Assembly (NCBI GenBank): GCA_951213105.1
Contig: OX578150.1
Location: 22,247,522-22,311,521 of the forward strand
Origin: Amaurobius ferox
Lineage: Eukaryota; Arthropoda; Arachnida; Araneae; Amaurobiidae
Length of the DNA: 64,000 nucleotides
Reading direction: 5' to 3'
In this document: piece by piece, positions 1 through 9,134 of the stretch
Position numbering within the stretch: position 1 is the stretch's first letter
Layout of the letters: every line of letters starts with the position of its first letter
The notes under the pieces: model-generated
What the model was told of the DNA's origin: nothing
Seen by the model: only the letters and a program-made list of their open reading frames with translations
Databases searched by the model: none
Program-made: the position numbers and the translations under genes

Positions 1-560
1 ACGTGAAAACCGATTTTTAAAATTTGAATTATTTTTTTTTTTTTGTTATTTAATGTTTTATACGATTTTCTTTTTTCCCCCTTTTTTCTTCACCATCCAG
101 ACGTCGTAAAAAAAAAAATCACACGACCGAAAATAGCAGACAATTGTGAGTAAAAATATATCAATTTCAAATCTTAGGGACATATTTTAATATTTTTTAG
201 AATTTGAATTATTTTTTTTTGTTATTTAATGTTTTATACGATTTCGACCGTATAAAACATTAAATTTAAAACATTTTAAGACTAAAGTCAGAGATTTTAA
301 AACAAAAGTCACTTTCGGCTCAAAAAAACGAACTTTCGTTTTTAAATCCTCGCATCGGGAAAAATCCCTACAATTTCGACTAATAATTTGCATTTTTAGA
401 AAGCTCAAACATCAGGCATTCTTACAAGCCCAATCTGGTCAGGAAATTATGAAAAATAGCTGCAGGATCGGGATTTCAAGAATTTTCGAATTTCAATTTC
501 TCAGCGGCAAGCCGGCAAAATAAGTTTTTCTCCCGTGTCCGCGCAGGCGCACTGCGCGCG
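1..560. other. AT-rich intergenic stretch with a short duplicated block and a CpG-rich patch
   Basis: No gene is recognised. A block containing a T-run followed by GTTATTTAATGTTTTATACG occurs near 20-65 and again near 200-241. Positions 530-575 hold a short GC- and CpG-rich patch (GCGCAGGCGCACTGCGCGCG) that stands out from the AT-rich surroundings. The 60-residue minus-strand ORF in this stretch shows no motif and looks like chance. Confidence 0.5.
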
Positions 561-584
561 GAGACGCACGGTGTTTCCATGGAG

Positions 585-1130
585 ATTGTGCATCGGGTTA
601 GAAAATTATGTGATATTTTAAATGATGGAATTAAGAGCTTAGCATATGGTCATTAAAAAATTTAAATGATTGAATTATGATGGATTGAATTGTGGTGATG
701 TATTGTATACATCGGGTGGTGGTAACAGTATACATAGTGAAATTATTATATTTATATGAAATTATGGATATTTTAATTTATGGATATTTTAATTTTATGG
801 ATATTTTAAATGATGGCACGATGTAACGATGGAATGAAGATATTTTAAATGATATTACGCTATATTTTAAATGATGGAATTAAGAGCTTAGCATATGGTC
901 ATTATAAAATTTAAATGATTGAATTATGGTTTGTACGGTTTTTGACCTAGGGACAATTAAAAACCGAATAAGTGTTTGCTTTTTATAAGGTTTTTGGCTC
1001 ATTATGCTGGATTGAATTGTGGCGATGTATTGTTTACATCAGATGGTGGTTGGGACCACAATGAAAAAATTCAAACACTGAAGAAATAAAAAAATTAAAA
1101 AAAAGAAAGTTATGGAGATTGTCGCGGTGC
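585..1130 (+). repeat. Dispersed repeat family C, copy 1
   Basis: Positions 930-1130 match 30620-30905 closely: both contain a GTTTTTGxCCTAG block, CTCATTATGCTGGATTGAAT, a TGGTGGTTGGGACCACAATG block and an AGTTATGGA block. Inside the left part a ~68-bp segment at 612-679 is repeated at 862-929. No coding capacity is visible. The copy is followed by a SINE and then a Helitron-like 3' end, so it may be the body of a non-autonomous Helitron; that is inference. Confidence 0.6.
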
Positions 1131-1198
1131 CTCAAAATTTCATTATTAGTTTTAACGTCATTAAATTAAACCAAACTTTGTTAACTCCATGGGGTTGA

Positions 1199-1484
1199 GG
1201 GCGCGGTAGCCCAGTGGTTAGCTTGCGGGAATTGCACTCGGTAGGTCCGGGTTCGATTCCCGCCACTGCCAAAACTGCCGCCGTGTTCACGCGGAGTACG
1301 ATCACGTTAAACATGTGGGTCCGCAAGTCCTTTCGAGAGGTTGGTGGTAGGGGAAGAAGGGTAAGGTCCCTGTGGATGCCTCCCCCACTGGGTTCCGGTC
1401 TAAATTGGATGGCACTTCCTGGCTGTCCAAACAGTTACCTTACACCTTTCTGGTATGTCGGATGGTCTGGGTCTCAACAACAAT
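1199..1484 (+). mobile_element. tRNA-headed SINE (copy S1)
   Basis: The 5' 72 bases (1199-1270) are tRNA-like, with an A-box-like TAGCCCAGTGGTTAG and a B box GGTTCGATTCC, so they carry an internal RNA polymerase III promoter. The body (ACGATCACGTTAAACATGTG, a GAGAGGTTGGTGGTAGG block, CCTCCCCCACTGGGTTCCGG) is shared with the copies at 5279, 46434 and 57117. The copy ends near GGGTCTCAACAACAA, matching the (CAA)n tail of the others. It lacks the 5S-like head of copies S2 and S5. ORFs across it are shadows. Confidence 0.85.
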
Positions 1485-1485
1485 T

Positions 1486-1566
1486 CCACGAGGTTATGGC
1501 GCCAGCGAGTTTGCCACGGTCAGAATTTTCAAGGTAGCGAATAGGCTGGTCGCCGAAGGCGGCTAG
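1486..1566 (+). mobile_element. Helitron-like 3' terminus
   Basis: The stretch ends in a short hairpin (CGCC-GAA-GGCG) followed by GCTAG and a host T, the arrangement expected of a Helitron 3' end (subterminal hairpin, CTRR, insertion before T). It shares the word GTAGCGA at the same relative place as the clearer end at 6240-6326. The 5' TC end was not located. The hairpin is short, so this call is weaker than the one at 6326. Confidence 0.45.
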
Positions 1567-1570
1567 TGAA

Positions 1571-2295
1571 AAATAATAAAATAAGCTACAAAAATTAGAA
1601 AAATCAAAAACATCTGAAAATAAGATACCTTAATATTAATTTTTCCAATTTTATTTTCGCTAAAAAAAAATTGTAACTATAGCCAGTTTGAAACTACGAT
1701 TTGAGCGCCCTTATAATGGTGTATAGTGACATTCTCGTTTGTCCATTTCTTCTATGAATCTCTTGTTTATTAAGAATTTTCATCTTTGCTTCATGTTCAT
1801 ATTCAATTTTGCTTATACGGGTAATAGTCCTGTCTCCTGCTCTGACTCACTGGACGGATCTGGGAGTGTCGCTGTGAACGTTCGTACTGCTTCCTAGGTT
1901 TATTTCGTCATGTTCATTCCGGTGCTTCTAGATATTTATTATACTGTTGAGATTGGTCGCAGATACACGTGGTGAAAGAAGAAGGGTTTCTGCCACATGG
2001 TAATACAAATTTTCCTAATGTTTCATATCTTCATTTTTTCATCTTCTGGTGCCTGTAGTCTGAGTTTGCACATTTATAGTAATGCACTATTGTCCAATCT
2101 AAAACAGGCATTTATTTGGGTTAATTAGAATTAAATACTCAGACCTGAAGATGAATTTAATTCTTTTTAATCTTCGAATGGGCCGGTGCTGATCTTCTCT
2201 ACTATTGGCATTATGACAGTGGTTTTGCTTCTATGGTGATGTTAATATTTCACAATTACTTGAATTATTTATTTTTATTATTACTTCTTTCCAAT
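1571..2295 (+). mobile_element. PLE 3' untranslated block (type U, copy 1)
   Basis: This is the same sequence as the minus-strand block at 40567-41250, which directly follows the RT stop codon of PLE copy B, so it is the 3' untranslated block of that PLE lineage. Shared words include CAGTTTGAAACTACGATTTG, ATAATGGTGTATAGTGACAT and ATTAGAATTAAATACTC. A hammerhead-like box 1 variant CTGAAGA lies at 2145-2151. The RT ORF itself is absent, so this is a 5'-truncated copy. It starts just after the Helitron-like end. Confidence 0.75.
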
Positions 2296-2748
2296 ATATT
2301 TTCTTGTTCGTCACGATTGTACATTTGAAGTGTATTTTAAGGTATTAATGTTTTCTTTCTATTTTTTCAATCTTTATTCTTGTCGTTCTAATAATACATG
2401 TTTATAGATAAAATCTATCTTGTGTTTCAGAAAAAAGTATTTTTGTGTTCATCTCGTTTAAAATATTAGGACTTGATAAAGAATTTTATCGAAATTAACT
2501 ATTCTTAAGCCTAGAGCTCTTCCACGTGCAAGCTTTAATGCTTGATTATTTTGGTATTCCTTTTTTCGATTCCTCTCTATTGACATTTGTTGATTATTTT
2601 TAGCTTTCTGAACTGTAATATGTATTATAATTTCCTCTTTATTGTTGAATTTCATTTTATTTCATTGTATTCTGTAGGCTTAAAATTTTTTTTAAGGTAG
2701 TGCATTATGAGTTACTTCTTCTATTCTAGCATTGGATTTACTATTTTA
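2296..2748 (+). mobile_element. PLE 3' block (type P, copy 1) ending in (TA)n
   Basis: A diverged member of the block seen at 9135-9715, 39700-40385 and 44640-45383. Shared landmarks in order are an ATAATCTATC-like word, a TTGTGTTCAT word, a weak hammerhead-like region near 2466-2490 (ATCGAAAT box), CACGTG near 2523, GCTTTAATGCTTG, and an end in CTTCTATTCTAGCATTGGAT followed directly by (TA)n. No coding capacity. Confidence 0.65.

Positions 2749-2813
<65 letters not shown>
2749..2813. repeat. (TA)n microsatellite
   Basis: An uninterrupted TA run with one TACA interruption. It directly follows the end of a PLE 3' block, as do most long TA tracts in this window. Confidence 0.95.
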
Positions 2814-2816
<3 letters not shown>

Positions 2817-2849
2817 TAAAATAACAAATACTAAAGTGCAGGAGTGTGA

Positions 2850-3100
2850 ATCAGTAACCACAGTATCAAACCGCGAGCAATATAAAAGCGTGGAGTGAAT
2901 AGCAAAAAGCAACGAGGAAGGGCCGGAAAAGTAGAGCACGGAGAGGCCAGGACAAGGAAAATATATTAAAGAATAGTATATCTGCCAGAAACGTCTTCAG
3001 GGGCACATTCTAGACAGACATACTAAAATCCGTTGTTTCTATGATTGCATAAAAACACGTGGTTAAAATATTATGCAATCTGTGCCCAACAACGGAATAA
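2850..3100. repeat. PLE-associated repeat R, copy 1
   Basis: Nearly the same sequence occurs at 57724-57915 and in part at 36860-37010. The shared core reads CAGAAACGTCTTCAGGGGCA. On the complement this gives CTGAAGA directly followed by CGTTTCTGG, which looks like the hammerhead cores at 25599 and 52319 with stem II collapsed. No coding capacity. Confidence 0.55.
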
Positions 3101-3305
3101 CAAGAATAACAGAAAAAAACCAAATAGGATAAAATTCAATTATAAAACATAAAATACCACATAAATATGAAATATAAAATACCACATAGACATGAACATG
3201 AAAAATATAGCGCACAAATATACGAACTTGCAAAAAAGAGCAACTCACATGTCGAAAGGTCGCCACCGTGAATAATCTTCAAATGAGTCGACCACATTCT
3301 ATTTT

Positions 3306-3348
<43 letters not shown>

Positions 3349-3446
3349 AAAAATAGAAAGATTTCTAAAGAAAATTATTGAAATAAGATTTTAGTGTACA
3401 TGCGCACAGCAGCATAAAACACCAAAAATATATAAAGACATAATAG
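3101..3446. other. Unassigned AT-rich DNA with a (TA)n hairpin
   Basis: A (TA)n tract at about 3313-3344 is flanked by inverted words (CTATTTTTACA on the left, TGTAAAAATAG on the right), so the whole can fold into a hairpin. Nothing else is recognised. Confidence 0.6.
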
Positions 3447-3775
3447 AAATATAAAAGAAGGGAGGTAACGTAAAGTGCTTACACAAAGGCGGTAAGGAGT
3501 AGCGACCTTACTCCCCAGTTAACAACATGCTGTCTTTCAAGACCAGCATCAATCACGTTATCGATTGGAACTCAAATTTGAGTAAAAATATATTACGAAA
3601 TATTATAGTCAATCACCTGATACGCAATCAAAGAATCCATACCTTCAAAAAAGATCGAACTGAAAATGACAGAAGAATAATGCAAGAGGCGATCAAGAAA
3701 CATTATCCCGCAAATTTCCTTAGACATTATTATAATACTGTTATACAACGATGTAAAAAACGCTTATTTTAAGGA
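3447..3775 (+). pseudogene. PLE reverse-transcriptase thumb fragment
   Basis: An 81-residue open segment (3527-3772, stop 3773-3775) aligns by eye to the C-terminal thumb part of the PLE RT copies here: a NILRNIIVNHLIRNQRIHT segment corresponds to NIILNQLFRIHRLSD of the copy at 56274-56825, and MQEAIKKHYPANFLRHY corresponds to IQEAFKQKYPIPFMRNY encoded at 61555-61615. The catalytic palm domain is absent, so the copy is 5'-truncated. It has (TA)n tracts on both sides (3313-3344 and 4264-4289). The ATG at 3527 is not a natural start; it is simply the first Met in the fragment. Confidence 0.65.
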
Positions 3776-4263
3776 TATAACTTGTACACACCTATGATGG
3801 TAACTGTGCGATTCACCTATACGGAACTTGCTGATAGCGCACCCTAGTGGTAGTATAATGCTATATATGGATTGCACTCTCCTTTGTTAACGACTCTTGG
3901 CCTTTTTCATTATGTGTTTTACTTCGGTTTTGTACTTCGGACTTTTCTTCGATTCTTGAGTTTTGTACTCACTTCCACTGTCAGTGTCTTGTGCTCGACA
4001 CCATTTCGGAGGTCAAGTTTCGGCAAAGTATTTGGTTCCGGGAGTGTTACCTAGGTGTAATAGCATGCTTTAACCGGGAACGAGGGGTCACAATCCCCCT
4101 CGGCCACTTATGCTTTCCCGTTGGCTTGATTCCCATTTTTTCCTTCAACTTTTATTTGCTATATAACTGTTTTACGTACTTGTGCAGCATTGCGCCATCT
4201 ACGTTAAGCCTTTTTTCATACTTATGTATGCTTACGTTTTCTTCATCTGATTACTTTTGTATT
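3776..4263 (+). mobile_element. Probable 3' untranslated region of the PLE fragment
   Basis: It lies between the RT thumb stop codon and the next (TA)n tract, the position taken by 3' blocks in the other PLE copies. The sequence is not closely like the U or P blocks, so it may represent a third lineage. ORFs here overlap one another in different frames without motifs. Confidence 0.4.
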
Positions 4264-4289
4264 ATATATATATATATATATATATATAT
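4264..4289. repeat. (TA)n microsatellite
   Basis: TA run bounding the preceding PLE fragment on its right side. Confidence 0.9.
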
Positions 4290-4389
4290 TTCAAATAAAT
4301 TCCCAGAAAAATAACGTCTGCATAATGCTAAATTTTTTTAAGATAGTGTATTATGAGTTACTTCTTCTATTCTACCATTGGATTTACTA

Positions 4390-4446
<57 letters not shown>

Positions 4447-4481
4447 CAAATAAATTCCCAGAAAAATAACGTCTGCATAAC
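4290..4481 (+). mobile_element. Truncated PLE tail flanked by ~37-bp direct repeats
   Basis: The 37-bp word beginning TTTCAAATAAATTCCCAG lies at 4290-4326 and again at 4445-4481, in both places right after a (TA)n tract. Between the copies is a short PLE tail (GAGTTACTTCTTCTATTCTA, GGATTTACTATTTTAA) that matches 2690-2748 and ends in (TA)n at 4396-4444. This reads as insertion of a severely truncated PLE with a long target duplication, or as an unequal-exchange duplication. Confidence 0.6.
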
Positions 4482-4685
4482 GCTATTTCTGTGGAATATT
4501 TGTTATTTATAAATATATCGACAACCCCTGGTCATAAAAGCTTAAAACATCGAGTCAATTTTAAGTAAGGCTGTTTGTTCCCTGGCTTCTCACAAAATTC
4601 GGTGCATTAGTTCTATCGTGATGATAACACACACACACACACACATGCACACACACAGATTTTCAGTTATATTTATATAGATGTA
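4482..4685 (+). mobile_element. 3' part of a SINE/RTE-tailed repeat (family D-like)
   Basis: With the preceding ~37 bp, it parallels 16800-17054: a CGTCTGCATA word, CAACCCCTGGTC, a CACAAAATT word, then a (CA)n tract and an end in CAGATTTTCAGTTATATTTA. That tail style (CAGACAGATTTT, then AT-rich, then TATATAGAT) is common among arthropod RTE-related short elements. No ORF. Confidence 0.5.
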
Positions 4686-5264
4686 TGAAAACTTTGAAAA
4701 TAAGGATTGGAGATGAAATATTTTACATGTCGCAATTTCCATGTTAATGGAACGATGAAATGTACGCCATTTTTATAATTAAATTTGAAACGGTTTTTGA
4801 TGTCAGAACTTATGCCAGAAGTAACCACTGGACCTTTCGCATTCAGGATGCGTTTGTGCAAAGTTCTCGTAGAAATATATTGTCTCCCAACTTTTTTGTG
4901 ATCATCTCCTTCTTATAAGAAAATATTAAGTGTCTACGCCTTCCGAGTCACTATCGTGTAGAGAGGATGGGGTCACTATGTCTAGTCATCTCCGAAAATT
5001 GCGAATAAAATAATGTTATTGGAAGACAAGGAAAACTATCAAGAATGTTATCTATATAATAATTGTCCAACGTGTTTGTGTTTTTTAGAACCCCCCCCCC
5101 CCCCCAGAACCCCCCTGGGAACCTAGAAGGCGAAATCTTTACCCATTTATAATACAAACTGTGGGACTAACAGAGTCGAATTTTTAATTCCCAAGGATGT
5201 TCTAAAAGTCTCTTCAACACCGATCACTTCCCCCTTCCAATGACTTAAAAGACCAAATCTTTAC
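4686..5264. other. Unassigned stretch with a poly-C tract
   Basis: No gene or repeat is recognised. A 15-base C run is at 5091-5105. The two minus-strand ORFs of 62 and 68 residues have no recognisable motif and one runs through the homopolymer, so they are treated as chance. Confidence 0.5.
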
Positions 5265-5655
5265 ACTCGTATAGTATCAAACACCGGTTCTCGTTAGATC
5301 ACCGAAGTCAAGCAGCATCGGGCGCGGTTAGTACTTGGGTGGGTGACCACCTGGGAACACCGCGTGCTGTTTTCACATTTCGGACGCGGTAGCCCGGTGG
5401 TTTGCGCGCTGGATTTGCACGCTGCCACAACTACCGCCGTGTTCATGCGGAGTACGATCACGTTAAACATGTAGGTCTGTAAGTCCTTCCGAGAGGTTGG
5501 TGGTAGGGGAAGGAGGGTACAGACCCTGTGGATGCCTCCCCCACTGGGTTTCGGTCTAAATTGGGTGGCACTTCCCGGCCGTCCAAACAGTTACCTTACA
5601 CTTTTCTATTAGGTTGGACGGTCTGGGTCTCAACAACAACAACTCGTACAGTATC
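5265..5655 (+). mobile_element. Full-length 5S/tRNA-derived SINE with TSD (copy S2)
   Basis: The element runs 5279-5641 between target duplications ACTCGTATAGTATC (5265-5278) and ACTCGTACAGTATC (5642-5655), 14 bp with one mismatch. The head (about 5290-5372) resembles the 3' two thirds of 5S rRNA: TTAGATCACCGAAGTCAAGC, GGTTAGTACTTGGGTGGG and GACCACCTGGGAACACC. It is followed by a tRNA-like A-box segment (GCGGTAGCCCGGTGGTT) whose B-box half is missing, then the SINE body and a CAACAACAAC tail. The 5S internal control region could supply the polymerase III promoter. The short remaining TSD mismatch suggests a fairly young insertion. Confidence 0.88.
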
Positions 5656-6326
5656 GACCATTAGACAAAATCTAATGCAACTGGATGTTCGATTAATATG
5701 ATTTTTCGACGCTAAACGCCATATCTCACTATATTAAAAAAAAAAGTAGAAATTTCTTATTTCTCTTAGATTCTCTGTACCGCAAAAGTTATAACATACA
5801 AAAATATAAAATTTTGTACGCCTGTAGAGAAAGTTTTGGGGAAGACGCTGAAATATATCATTTTTCGATACATATTGCAGTTTAAGAAACATTTAATTTC
5901 AAAGACAAAATATTTGAGCTGCGAGTTCGCGTCTTGGATAAACTAACAATAACAAGACCACGAATTTTTGCAGGCAGGTGCCTACATAGTTGAATTTTTG
6001 CAGGCAGATACATACATGGTTGAATTTTTGCAGGACAGAGCCCTTTGTTTAATTTTGATGTAATTTACGAAATATTTTATTTTTTATGCACTTCTGAAGT
6101 GAAAAATGTTCTTCCGTATCGCCACGTCCATCGGTTTTCTCTGTCTCGTACGGCAAAAACTATAACATACAAAATTATGAAATTTGGCACATTTATAGAG
6201 AAATAATAATGAAACACGATGAAATAAACCGTTTATCGATTTAAATTTTAGCTTGGCTTGAAATAGCCCGCAAAGCGAGTTACGGGAGTTGCTGAAGAGT
6301 AGCGAGCAGGGGGTTCAGCCCCCTAG
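5656..6326 (+). mobile_element. Non-autonomous Helitron-like element with clear 3' end
   Basis: The 3' end is diagnostic: a 17-base hairpin AGGGGG-TTCAG-CCCCCT (6308-6324) leads into CTAG (6323-6326), with a host T at 6327. Before it is the word GTAGCGAGC. The interior has a duplicated ~70-bp unit (near 5765-5835 and 6120-6205, sharing ATAACATACAAAA) and a 3-copy ~30-bp minisatellite of GAATTTTTGCAGG units at 5963-6036. No Rep/helicase coding is present. The left boundary is uncertain. Confidence 0.65.
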
Positions 6327-6780
6327 TGTTTTAAAAAAAGAAAGTAAAACTGCAGTTTCTTGAAACATAAAGTCACGTTCTTTTATTTCCAAAGATCTTT
6401 CTATTCCTTGAAAAATGACGAACTCATCAGTTTGTTTTTTCCTTTCAGACCCGAACAGTGCAGATAACGTATTTATCTAACCCTGGATCTATTGACCAGC
6501 AACCTTTGATCAGAACTATCAGACACACAAGATAAGGGTAGAAGTGAGTGTTTCTTCTTTTCCAAAAGGAACACATTTTGTAGATTGAAAACTGAGGTTT
6601 TAAAATTTAAGTTCAAAAGCTGTCCTGCCAGTCAATCTAAGCTGTAACATTTTAAGACCTGAAGAGCCTGTCTACACTGAAAATATTCATAATGTAACAA
6701 ATTGTCATATAAGTTTTCTTTCATAATTCTGTAAAATTCAGTAAAGAAAACAGCATAAGCTTAAAGCAATCATCTAATTA
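6327..6780. other. Unassigned AT-rich DNA
   Basis: No gene, RNA or repeat is recognised between the Helitron-like 3' end and the hairpin at 6781. Confidence 0.5.
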
Positions 6781-6823
6781 GTTGAATAACTATTATAATG
6801 TTCCAGTATAATAGTTATTCAAC
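6781..6823. repeat. Perfect 17-bp inverted repeat with 9-nt loop
   Basis: Arms GTTGAATAACTATTATA (6781-6797) and its exact complement (6807-6823) are separated by ATGTTCCAG. It could extrude as a hairpin, but the stem is too short for a typical microRNA precursor. Confidence 0.9.
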
Positions 6824-7118
6824 AGCATATCAAAGCCATGCAAATAGCATGTCAAAGACAAGGAAACTAGCACACCGTAAAATCACAGAATTAGTATTAT
6901 GCGGACGATTATTTTCTAAAATTTTATTTGGTGAAAATTATATCATATTGCTTAGCAACGGAATTAAATAACATAGGTTTTTTTGAAGACGATTTTTATT
7001 TTATTTGTAACAATAAAGAAATTGATATCAGAACAAATTCGATAAATAAACGGTGTTCATTATTTGATTCGGTTTCATTACTGCATTGGTACATAAGATT
7101 ACGGGAATAATGGAACAG

Positions 7119-7149
<31 letters not shown>

Positions 7150-7172
7150 TTCATAAATACCGAAGCATGCTA
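6824..7172. other. Unassigned AT-rich DNA with a (TA)n tract
   Basis: A (TA)n run is at 7119-7146. The 60-residue ORF at 6928-7110 has no recognisable motif. Confidence 0.5.
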
Positions 7173-8567
7173 AACAAGAAAGATCAATCATGCATAAAGC
7201 ATTGATTATGTAACACTTTCCAACTTCAATGCAATTTTATTCAAACATCTCTAAAATGCGATACATTCCTCGGCAATATTTTTAAAATTATCACAATACT
7301 ACATTAATTTATTATATTTGAAAACTTAAACTTTATCGAAAAAAATGAACTTCATTCAAATGACGGCATCGAATTATAAATGGCCTGCTTTAAATATCTC
7401 TAAAATGCGATACATTCCTCGGTAATATTTTTTAAATTACCATAATAATACAATAATTTATTATATTTAAAAACTTCATCGAAAACAAATTCACTTTATT
7501 CGAATGACGTCATCGGAATATAACACGCCTGGCTCTCTCTATAAAAGCAACATTTCATTCATAAACTTTTTCCATTCATTTCATTCATCACAATACTATA
7601 ATAATTTATTTTATCTAAAAACTTAAGACCATGGAGGTACAAGTAATTAAACTCTGTGCTTAAAACTTCATCGAAAAAAATCGTCTGCTTCTCTGTGGAA
7701 AATCCAGGCCTTCCGACTCATCCAGGGGACTTGAGCAAATATTTGGACGACCGGGAAGATCTGCTTCTCAAAAAATCTCTTGTAAAATCAATGAATATTT
7801 CATTCATATCAACTATATTGCAGACTCCATGAGCTAAATAATTTTGCGTTAAAGAAATGCAACAATTCTTATACAACTCATTCTACATCTTTTAGTATTT
7901 ACATTCTCCATAAGTAAAAATTAGGCTTCGTTGTAGAAATTATCAAAGTTGGATGATTATTTAAACTCAAATATATTGTAATTGCGTTGTTTCAGTATGT
8001 AGATGCGCAGAATTTAAGCAAAAATAAAGCGGTTTTAGGACGGATATAATACTAAATATTAATTAAAAAGATGTTTAAAAATCACGATTTTGACACAAAA
8101 TGGATGCCATATTTTATTTTGAAGTGGGTCACGTGATCTCTTCATATAATTGATGGTCATGTGATCTCTTCATATAAAAAGTGTAATTATTTTATTTTTT
8201 ATTTTAAAAACTACTGAATATATTTTGATGAAATTTTCTTTATATATTTTAGGGGATAATTTGAATATTTTCTAAAACTTTCGAAGCAATTTGTGAATTT
8301 TAAATCCACTTAAAAAATGTTTGAAACATTAGGTCCAATAGGGTTCAATGCATTTCATTTTTTAACACGGGTTCAATTCGAAACTAATTGGGTGATATCA
8401 TTCATTTATATTCCCATAGGTCCCACAGACCGTCTGAACAACATATTAAAATTTCATTTTGATAAAGTCATTTTTACGGCAGTTATTGTGCTAACGGATA
8501 GACAGACAGACAGACCAAAATGAACAAAGTCATAAACACTTTTCAACTGTGTTGAAAAGTGTTAATA
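7173..8567 (+). mobile_element. Dispersed family B, copy 1 (full length, ~1.4 kb)
   Basis: It begins AACAAGAAAGATCAATCATG and ends in a perfect 13-bp hairpin AACACTTTTCAAC-TGT-GTTGAAAAGTGTT (8535-8563) followed by AATA. Other landmarks shared by all copies are CTCTAAAATGCGATACATTC (twice), GTTTCAGTATGTAGATG, AAATAAAGCGGTTTTAGGAC, GCCATATTTTATTTTGAAG and a short (CAGA)n near the 3' end. No ORF of note, so it is non-autonomous. The 5' end contains ATGCATAAAGCAT, so both ends can form hairpins. The superfamily is not recognised. Confidence 0.8.
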
Positions 8568-8599
8568 AAAAATTGAGGATTCTTTGAAAATATAAATAT

Positions 8600-9125
8600 T
8601 TAAGAATACTAAAGTCATTAAGTAATAAAGTGTGATGATGCAAAATACATTTGATTTATTGCGCAAATGCAGCTTATAAATAAAATGATTTCAATAAGAA
8701 TAATATTTTGAAAGCTCAATGATAGAATAGAGAAAAGTTGCAACTCAAAAATCCTAACTTTATATAAAAAACTTACAAAATAAAAAGAAGTATTAAATAG
8801 CGAATCTTCAATCAAATGAAAAAAAAAATGCAAATTTCGAGTCATCAAGCTAAAGATAATCAGCAAATATCAATGGTATGGAATCGATAATAGAAAAACA
8901 AATAAAATCCAAGCAGTAATGCTATACACGTGGACAAGGACTAGGCCTAAATAATTGAATTGTTCATTTCGACAAAACTCTTTGGGTCCAAGTATTTTGT
9001 CAAAATGAACACAAAATATGTATGTTTCTGAAGAAATAGATAGATTATATCTATAAACTATTTCTACTTTGACAATACACATAAAAATGGAAAAATAAAG
9101 GAAACAAGAATAGACATTAGTCTTA
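8600..9125 (-). mobile_element. PLE 3' block (type P), minus copy, left half of an inverted pair
   Basis: The complement of the P block. Landmarks read on the minus strand are AATCTATC, TTTGTGTTCATTTTGACAAA, TACTTGG, a TTTTGTCGAAATGAAC box, TAGGCCTAG, CACGTG, GATGACTCGAAATTTGCATT and GAGTTGCAACTTTTCTC. It faces the plus copy at 9135-9715 across a centre near 9130. ORFs here are accidental. Confidence 0.75.
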
Positions 9126-9134
9126 CTGTTATAA

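Noticed and set aside
1214..1566. 107- and 64-residue ORFs
   Set aside because: They lie on the SINE and the Helitron-like end in two frames; the sequence is explained by the polymerase III-type element.
3872..4314. 60- and 107-residue ORFs after the PLE thumb fragment
   Set aside because: Overlapping frames with no motif, running into (TA)n; more likely 3' untranslated sequence.
5290..5375. A functional 5S rRNA gene
   Set aside because: Only the 3' two thirds of 5S is present, fused to a tRNA-like segment and SINE body with TSDs; it is a SINE head.
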